The translations under genes and the position numbers were made by a program. DNA of 11,393 nt from NCBI GenBank assembly GCA_002068775.1, contig MWAX01000106.1, positions 1 through 11,393 of the forward strand, written 5' to 3'. The notes beneath the pieces were generated by a model that searched no databases, was not told the origin of the DNA, and saw only the letters and a list, made by a program, of their open reading frames with translations. This DNA is from Actinobacteria bacterium ADurb.Bin346 (GTDB taxonomy: Bacteria > Actinomycetota > Humimicrobiia > Humimicrobiales > Humimicrobiaceae). Of the stretch, positions 5,785 through 11,393 are shown in pieces. The stretch's first letter is position 1; the number at the start of each line of letters is the position of its first letter.

Positions 5785-7812
5785 ATGGATGCGCTGATAA
5801 ATAAAAAATTTGATATTATATCAAATTACATGCCCCAGGGCGACCAGAGCAATGCCATAGACAAGCTTTCACTAGGAATTAAAAAAGGTTTTAAATACCA
5901 GACATTGCTCGGGGTAACAGGGTCAGGAAAAACATATACTATGGCAAATGTCATAAAGGAAATACAATTGCCCACGCTGGTACTTGCCCCCAACAAGACT
6001 CTTGCTGCTCAGCTTTGCAATGAATTCAAAGAATTTTTTCCGGGCAATGCTGTCGAATACTTTGTCAGCTATTATGATTATTATCAGCCGGAAGCATATA
6101 TTCCAAGCAAAGACATGTATATAGAAAAGGATACTTCAATAAATGAAGAAATTGAAAAACTCAGGCTCTCAACGACAAATTCGCTTTATATGCGAAATGA
6201 TGTGATAGTAGTCGCAAGCGTATCCTGCATATATAATCTTGGCTCTCCAGTCGAATATGAAAAGCAGAGAATATTTGTTAAAAAAAATGAAGAATACCCG
6301 AGGGATAGGCTGATACGAAATCTTGTGAGCATTAAATATGAAAGAAATGACTATGAATTTACTCAGGGTAATTTCCGTGTCAGAGGCGACAATATAGAAA
6401 TATATCCGGCTTATCAGGACAGAGCGCTCAGGGTGCAGCTTTTTGGCGATGAAATCGAGAGGATAATAGAGTTCAACCCTGTTTCAGGAGAAATATTTAC
6501 TGAGCCTGAAATGGCAATTATTTCACCAGCTACACATTTTCTGGCAACTGCGGAATGGGTCGAGCGCGCATTGAAGACCATAGAAGAAGAGCTGACAGAA
6601 AGGCTTAAATATTTCAGAAAAGAAGGAAAGCTGCTTGAAGCCCAGAGGCTTGAGTCAAGGACAAGATATGATATGGAAATGATTGCAGAGCTGGGGTTTT
6701 GCAGCGGTATAGAAAATTACTCAAGACACATTCTTGGTAAATCACCGGGCGAAACGCCAAACACGCTAATAGATTTTTTTCCTGAGGATTTTTTAATAAT
6801 TATTGATGAAAGCCATATAGCTGTGCCGCAGATAAGGGGAATGTCCGAAGGAGACAGGTCAAGAAAACAGACGCTTGTCGATTACGGTTTCAGGCTCCCC
6901 TCCGCCCTTGATAACCGGCCTCTTCGCTTTGACGAGTTCCTGCAAAAAGTAAAACGGGTGATTTTTACAACTGCAACACCCGGTCCGTTTGAAAGAAAAG
7001 TAAGCTCACAAATAGCAGAACAGATAATCAGGCCCACAGGGCTTGTTGATCCTGAAATATCTATAAGGCAGACCGAGGGCCAGATCGAAGACCTGATGGC
7101 TGAAATAAAGAAAAGGGTTGACAGTGGCGAAAGAGTGCTGGTCACCACTCTTACAAAAAAAATGGCTGAGGACCTGGCAGATTATTTTGCAGGCAGGAAC
7201 ATAAGGGTGAGATACCTGCACTCGACAATTGATACGCTTGAAAGGATAGAGATACTGCGGGGGCTAAGGTCCGGAGATTTTGACGTGCTTGTGGGCATCA
7301 ATCTGCTGAGAGAGGGTCTTGATCTGCCGGAAGTATCTCTTGTAGCAATCCTTGATGCTGATAAAGAAGGGTTTTTAAGGTCAGAAATATCGCTCATCCA
7401 GACAATAGGCAGGGCATCAAGAAATGTAAACGGCATGGTGATAATGTATGCCGATAATATAACAGGCTCGATTAAAAATGCAGTTGACGAGACAAACAGG
7501 CGAAGAAAAATCCAGATGGATTATAATAATAAGCACGGTATTGTTCCAACTACAATCAGCAAAAATATTTCAGATATACTATTTGCTTCAGGCATAAAAT
7601 CTAAAAAAGAAACACGTAAAGCGCTTGCGATAAGTGAAAAGAAATCTGTCTTTACAGAAGATATGATTATGGACATGGATTTTTCAAAGCTTGATAATAT
7701 AATAAGCGGCCTGGAAGAAGAGATGTATCTTGCTGCGCAGGAACTGGATTTTGAAAAAGCAGCAGCCATAAGAGATGAAATAAAAAGAATAAAAAAAGCG
7801 GCAAGGCTTTGA
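5785..7812 (+). CDS. uvrB: Excinuclease ABC subunit B (UvrB)
   Basis: A 675-residue helicase-like damage-verification subunit of nucleotide excision repair. UvrA loads it on DNA, it checks the lesion by strand insertion, and it recruits UvrC. Walker A is GVTGSGKT (43-50). The beta-hairpin that clamps DNA is seen in FVSYYDYYQPEAYIP (93-107). Walker B is IIIDESH (338-344), motif III lies at TTATPGP (395-401), and motif VI at QTIGRASRN (539-547). The UVR domain that contacts UvrC or UvrA closes the protein at about 638-673. No key residue is missing and the length is normal (E. coli 673). The ATG at 5785 lies 20 bp after the coaE stop and has only a weak purine tract upstream, so translational coupling is possible. 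Its TGA stop (7810-7812) lies just before the uvrA ribosome binding site. Confidence 0.98.
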   Translation: MDALINKKFDIISNYMPQGDQSNAIDKLSLGIKKGFKYQTLLGVTGSGKTYTMANVIKEIQLPTLVLAPNKTLAAQLCNEFKEFFPGNAVEYFVSYYDYYQPEAYIPSKDMYIEKDTSINEEIEKLRLSTTNSLYMRNDVIVVASVSCIYNLGSPVEYEKQRIFVKKNEEYPRDRLIRNLVSIKYERNDYEFTQGNFRVRGDNIEIYPAYQDRALRVQLFGDEIERIIEFNPVSGEIFTEPEMAIISPATHFLATAEWVERALKTIEEELTERLKYFRKEGKLLEAQRLESRTRYDMEMIAELGFCSGIENYSRHILGKSPGETPNTLIDFFPEDFLIIIDESHIAVPQIRGMSEGDRSRKQTLVDYGFRLPSALDNRPLRFDEFLQKVKRVIFTTATPGPFERKVSSQIAEQIIRPTGLVDPEISIRQTEGQIEDLMAEIKKRVDSGERVLVTTLTKKMAEDLADYFAGRNIRVRYLHSTIDTLERIEILRGLRSGDFDVLVGINLLREGLDLPEVSLVAILDADKEGFLRSEISLIQTIGRASRNVNGMVIMYADNITGSIKNAVDETNRRRKIQMDYNNKHGIVPTTISKNISDILFASGIKSKKETRKALAISEKKSVFTEDMIMDMDFSKLDNIISGLEEEMYLAAQELDFEKAAAIRDEIKRIKKAARL

Positions 7813-7818
7813 ATTCCC

Positions 7819-7824
7819 GGGAGG
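7819..7824 (+). promoter_or_regulatory. Shine-Dalgarno that fixes the uvrA start
   Basis: GGGAGG (7819-7824) sits 8 nt before TTG 7833. An earlier in-frame TTG at 7809 overlaps the uvrB stop and lies upstream of this site, so it has no comparable ribosome binding site. Confidence 0.75.
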
Positions 7825-7832
7825 AATCTGGT

Positions 7833-10658
7833 TTGAAGTCAGAAATCACAATAAAAGGTGCCAGAGAGCATAATCTCAGGAATATAAACCTGAAGATACC
7901 AAGAGACAAGTTTGTAGTTTTTACCGGAGTCAGCGGTTCAGGTAAGTCATCCCTTGCGTTTGACACCATTTATGCTGAAGGCCAGAGAAGATATGTTGAA
8001 TCGCTTTCATCATATGCAAGACAATTTCTGGGTCAGATGGATAAACCGGATGTGGACCTTATAGAGGGTCTTTCACCTGCAGTATCCATTAATCAGAAAG
8101 GGGTTTCAAAAAACCCGCGCTCAACGGTAGGGACAATAACTGAAATATATGATTATCTCAGAGTACTTTATGCAAGGATAGGAATACCATATTGCCATAT
8201 TTGCGGAAAACCGATAGCAAAACAAACGGTTGACCAGATTGTCGACAGGATAATGGAAATGAAACCGGGTACAAAATTTATTATACTTTCACCTGTTGTA
8301 AGGGGGCGAAAAGGGGAGTACCAAAAAGTCTTTGAGTCAATAAAGAAAAACGGATTTTTAAGAGTCAAAGTTGACGGCGGGATTTACGATCTGTCGGAGA
8401 ACCCTGAAATCATCCTTGATAAAAACAGGAAGCACAGTATTGAAATTGTGGTTGACAGGTTAAAGGTTTCAACAGATATAAAAAAAAGGCTTTCAGAAGA
8501 TATAGAGATTTCCCTCAGGGAAAGCGAGGGCATTGTCCGTATAGAAGACATGGATACAGGCGAGTTAACAACATTTTCAGAGAATTTCACCTGTTCAGAC
8601 TGTGGAGTGAGTTTTGAAGAATTATCCCCCAGGATGTTTTCATTTAACAGCCCTTTTGGTGCATGCAAATCATGCAGCGGCCTTGGAGTCAAAAAAGAAA
8701 TAGACCCATCACTTATTGTTGAATATCCGTCGCTTTCAATAAACGAAGGGGCAATTCCTTTTTTCAATATGACATATTCAAATTACTATTCTCAATTAAT
8801 GAAAAGCCTTGCAGAGCAGTACAGCTTCAGCCTGGATGAGCCTTTTGAAAAGCTTGATGACGACGTAAAGAAAGTAATAATGTACGGCGCAGGGGGAGAA
8901 AGGATAAGAGTCAGATATCGCAATCATAAGGGAGAGGTCAGGTTTTATTACCTTAAATTTGAAGGGCTTGCAAACAATCTCAGTAGACGATATCTGGAAA
9001 CTGAATCTGAGGAGCAGAGGGAAAAAATAGAGAGAATGGTAGCTGAAACACCATGCCCGGAATGCGGAGGCAAAAGGCTCAGGCCTGAAAGCCTTGCAGT
9101 TAAGATAGGGAGTTTTTCCATAGCAGACCTTGCAGCAATGACGGTTACAGAAGCAATAGAATGGTTTAAAAATCTCAGTTTAAATGACAGGGAAAAGATG
9201 ATAGGTGAAAGGCTTATAAAGGAAATAATTGAAAGACTTGACTTCCTTAAAGATGTGGGCCTTAATTACCTTGCTCTTGACAGACAGGCAGGGACGCTTT
9301 CCGGAGGTGAATCGCAGAGAATAAGGCTTGCAACACAGATAGGGTCCGGGCTTGTGGGTGTCCTTTATATACTTGATGAACCGAGCATAGGATTGCATCA
9401 GCGGGACAATAAAAAACTTATTGATGCGCTTAAAAGGCTTCGCGACCTCGGAAATACCATCATTGTAATCGAGCATGATGAAGAAACTATACGCAGTGCT
9501 GACTGGATCGTGGACATCGGCCCTGGCGCAGGCATACACGGAGGCAGGATAGTTTTCAGCGGAGATCTGAAAGATATCCTGAAGTGTAAAAATTCTATCA
9601 CCGGCAGATATCTTTCAGGTGAAAAAGCAATACCATTGCCCGCAGGAAGACGAAATGGTAATGGCAAGTGTATAATAATAAAAGGCGCAAGAGAGCATAA
9701 TCTTAAAAATATTGATGTTAAAATACCGCTCGGCAAATTCGTTGCTGTGACGGGTGTGTCGGGCTCAGGCAAAAGCACGCTCATCAATGAGATACTGTAT
9801 CCTTCACTCTCAGGTCTGCTTATGAGGTCAAATGAAAAAGCCGGACAGCATGATACTATCTTAAATTATGAGAATCTCGATAAGGTGATTGTCATAAACC
9901 AGTCCCCAATAGGCAGGACGCCCAGATCGAACCCTTCAACTTATACTGGTGTATTCACATTTATCAGGGAACTTTTTGCCCAAACGCAGGATGCCAGGAT
10001 GATGGGTTATAAACCCGGAAGGTTTTCATTTAACTTAAAAGGCGGCAGATGCGAAGCTTGCTCAGGAGATGGGGAAATAAAGATAGAGATGCATTTCCTT
10101 CCGGATATATATGTCCCATGTGAAGTCTGTAAGGGAAAAAGATATAACCGGGAGACACTTGAAATATATTATAAAGATAAAAACATAGCAGAAGTTTTGG
10201 ACATGACAGTTGAAGAAGCTCTTGATTTCTTTAAAAATATCCCGAAAATTAAAAATAAGCTGGAGCTGATAAATGATGTGGGGCTCGGCTATATTAAACT
10301 CGGCCAGTCTTCAACAACACTTTCAGGAGGAGAGGCGCAGAGAGTGAAGCTCTCAACTGAACTTTCGAAAAAAAGCACAGGCAATACCATGTATCTGCTT
10401 GATGAGCCGACAACAGGACTGCATTTTGATGATATAAGCAAGCTTCTTCGCATACTTAATAAACTGGTGGATGCCGGCAACACGGTGCTTGTAATTGAGC
10501 ACAATATGGAAGTAATCAAATCTGCTGACTACATAGTGGATCTTGGTCCTGAAGGCGGAGACAAAGGCGGTGAAGTGATAGCATGCGGCACACCCGAAGA
10601 ACTTGTAAAAAACACTGCATCATTTACAGGTAAATTTTTAAAACCGGTGCTTCGTTAA
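7833..10658 (+). CDS. uvrA: Excinuclease ABC subunit A (UvrA)
   Basis: A 941-residue tandem ABC ATPase that scans DNA as a dimer, recognises helix distortion and delivers UvrB. From TTG 7833 the protein begins MKSEITIKGAREHNL, as UvrA proteins normally do. First half: Walker A GVSGSGKS (32-39), zinc-module cysteine pairs at 121/124, 254/257, 278/281 and 408/411, ABC signature LSGGESQR (489-496), and Walker B ILDEPSIGLH (513-522). Second half: Walker A GVSGSGKS (641-648), cysteine pairs at 740/743 and 763/766, signature LSGGEAQR (830-837), and Walker B LLDEPTTGLH (855-864). All ATP-binding and zinc motifs are intact and the length is usual (about 940-960). I preferred TTG 7833 over TTG 7809 because of the Shine-Dalgarno at 7819-7824 and the better N-terminus. 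It lies between uvrB and uvrC in a probable operon. Confidence 0.98.
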   Translation: MKSEITIKGAREHNLRNINLKIPRDKFVVFTGVSGSGKSSLAFDTIYAEGQRRYVESLSSYARQFLGQMDKPDVDLIEGLSPAVSINQKGVSKNPRSTVGTITEIYDYLRVLYARIGIPYCHICGKPIAKQTVDQIVDRIMEMKPGTKFIILSPVVRGRKGEYQKVFESIKKNGFLRVKVDGGIYDLSENPEIILDKNRKHSIEIVVDRLKVSTDIKKRLSEDIEISLRESEGIVRIEDMDTGELTTFSENFTCSDCGVSFEELSPRMFSFNSPFGACKSCSGLGVKKEIDPSLIVEYPSLSINEGAIPFFNMTYSNYYSQLMKSLAEQYSFSLDEPFEKLDDDVKKVIMYGAGGERIRVRYRNHKGEVRFYYLKFEGLANNLSRRYLETESEEQREKIERMVAETPCPECGGKRLRPESLAVKIGSFSIADLAAMTVTEAIEWFKNLSLNDREKMIGERLIKEIIERLDFLKDVGLNYLALDRQAGTLSGGESQRIRLATQIGSGLVGVLYILDEPSIGLHQRDNKKLIDALKRLRDLGNTIIVIEHDEETIRSADWIVDIGPGAGIHGGRIVFSGDLKDILKCKNSITGRYLSGEKAIPLPAGRRNGNGKCIIIKGAREHNLKNIDVKIPLGKFVAVTGVSGSGKSTLINEILYPSLSGLLMRSNEKAGQHDTILNYENLDKVIVINQSPIGRTPRSNPSTYTGVFTFIRELFAQTQDARMMGYKPGRFSFNLKGGRCEACSGDGEIKIEMHFLPDIYVPCEVCKGKRYNRETLEIYYKDKNIAEVLDMTVEEALDFFKNIPKIKNKLELINDVGLGYIKLGQSSTTLSGGEAQRVKLSTELSKKSTGNTMYLLDEPTTGLHFDDISKLLRILNKLVDAGNTVLVIEHNMEVIKSADYIVDLGPEGGDKGGEVIACGTPEELVKNTASFTGKFLKPVLR

Positions 10659-10660
10659 AA

Positions 10661-11393
10661 ATGGAAGCAAAAGAAAATATTAAAAACACTATCTCCATCC
10701 TTCCTAAAAAATCCGGAGTTTATATTTTCAGGGACTGCAGAGACAGGATTATCTATATCGGGAAAGCAAAAAATCTTCAGGACAGAGTGAGATCTTATTT
10801 CCAGCCCAGCGACATGGCAACTTATGTCAATCACCCTATATCGTTCTTTACTGATAAGATAAGCTCAATTGATTTTACAGTTACTGATAATGAAGTAGAA
10901 GCCTTAATACTTGAAAGCAGCCTGATTAAAAAAAACAGGCCAAAATACAATGTCTTCTTAAAGGATGACAAATCATATCCTTATATTGCCATAACAGAAA
11001 CAGAAAAATTTCCAAGAGTTTTTATGACCAGGAATAAAAATATTAAAGGTGCTGTTTATTTCGGGCCATACATCAATGTAAAAAATACCCGGGATACGCT
11101 TGAAACTCTGAGAAGAATTTTCCAGATAAGGGACTGTAAAAAACCTGTTCCCGGGAAAGTTAAAAACGCAGTTTGCCTCAACTATCATATCAATCTCTGC
11201 TCTGCTCCGTGTACAGGGAAAATAAATGAAAAAAAATACAGACAAAATATAGATTATATTAAAATGTTTCTTAGAAAAAATGACAGCTCTGTCCTGGAAG
11301 GCCTTAAAGCTGAAATGCTCAAACATTCCAAAAAACTTGAATTTGAAGAAGCATCTGCGATTAAATACAGGATAGACTCAATAAATGCATTAT
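10661..11393 (+). CDS. uvrC: Excinuclease ABC subunit C (UvrC), N-terminal part, cut by window end
   Basis: An ATG two bases after the uvrA stop opens a frame that stays open to the window end, giving 244 residues. UvrC makes the 3' and 5' incisions around a lesion held by UvrB. The N-terminal GIY-YIG nuclease is clear: GVYIF (19-23), IYIGKAKNLQDRVRSYF (31-47) with Tyr32, Lys35, Arg42 and Tyr46, and EVEALILESSLIK (78-90), which carries the metal-binding glutamate. KYNVFLKDDKSYPYIAIT (95-112) and YFGPY (133-137) are further family hallmarks. Cysteines 159, 172, 180 and 184 match the spacing of the cluster-binding cysteines reported for E. coli UvrC (13, 8 and 4 here), so a [4Fe-4S] cluster is plausible. 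The UVR domain for UvrB contact starts near residue 211. The RNase H-like 5' nuclease and helix-hairpin-helix parts lie beyond the window. No strong Shine-Dalgarno is seen, so coupling to uvrA is likely. Confidence 0.97.
   Translation, partial: MEAKENIKNTISILPKKSGVYIFRDCRDRIIYIGKAKNLQDRVRSYFQPSDMATYVNHPISFFTDKISSIDFTVTDNEVEALILESSLIKKNRPKYNVFLKDDKSYPYIAITETEKFPRVFMTRNKNIKGAVYFGPYINVKNTRDTLETLRRIFQIRDCKKPVPGKVKNAVCLNYHINLCSAPCTGKINEKKYRQNIDYIKMFLRKNDSSVLEGLKAEMLKHSKKLEFEEASAIKYRIDSINAL

Overview
This window is a block of housekeeping DNA-replication and repair genes from an AT-rich bacterial genome. ATA, AGA and AGG codons are frequent. The order polA - rpsA - coaE - uvrB - uvrA - uvrC, with an S1 protein of only four S1 domains and a long Lys/Glu-rich tail, resembles the arrangement in Actinomycetota. 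The low GC would suggest a deep-branching, probably anaerobic lineage rather than a classical high-GC member. This taxonomic reading is inference; no 16S or other decisive marker is present.

Layout. Positions 1-144 hold the last 47 codons of a phosphofructokinase-like gene (+). It faces a tRNA-Leu(CAA) gene (-, 157-245) whose own promoter lies at 255-283. polA (344-3220, +) follows, encoding DNA polymerase I with a degenerate proofreading domain. A 230-bp AT-rich leader carries a promoter for rpsA (3451-4872, ribosomal protein S1). A 277-bp gap holds a small tandem-repeat array (4978-5054). Then comes a tightly packed set: coaE (5150-5764), uvrB (5785-7812), uvrA (7833-10658) and the 5' part of uvrC (10661 to the window end). 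The coaE-to-uvrC gaps are 20, 20 and 2 bp, so these four genes are probably one transcript.

How the genes work together. UvrA, UvrB and UvrC together form the complete UvrABC nucleotide-excision-repair nuclease. UvrA finds the damage and loads UvrB, and UvrC cuts on both sides. DNA polymerase I fills the resulting gap. S1 serves translation initiation, CoaE makes coenzyme A, and the tRNA reads UUG codons.

I found no sign of a new defence, mobile or biosynthetic system. No transposase, integrase, CRISPR array or unknown long ORF is supported. The points worth a second look are small: the 19/10-bp repeat array before coaE, a perfect 12-bp duplication spanning the phosphofructokinase stop and the tRNA 3' end, the odd rpsA translation-start region, a CoaE with altered motifs, and a low-complexity insert in PolA. 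No stretch longer than 300 bp lacks a gene.
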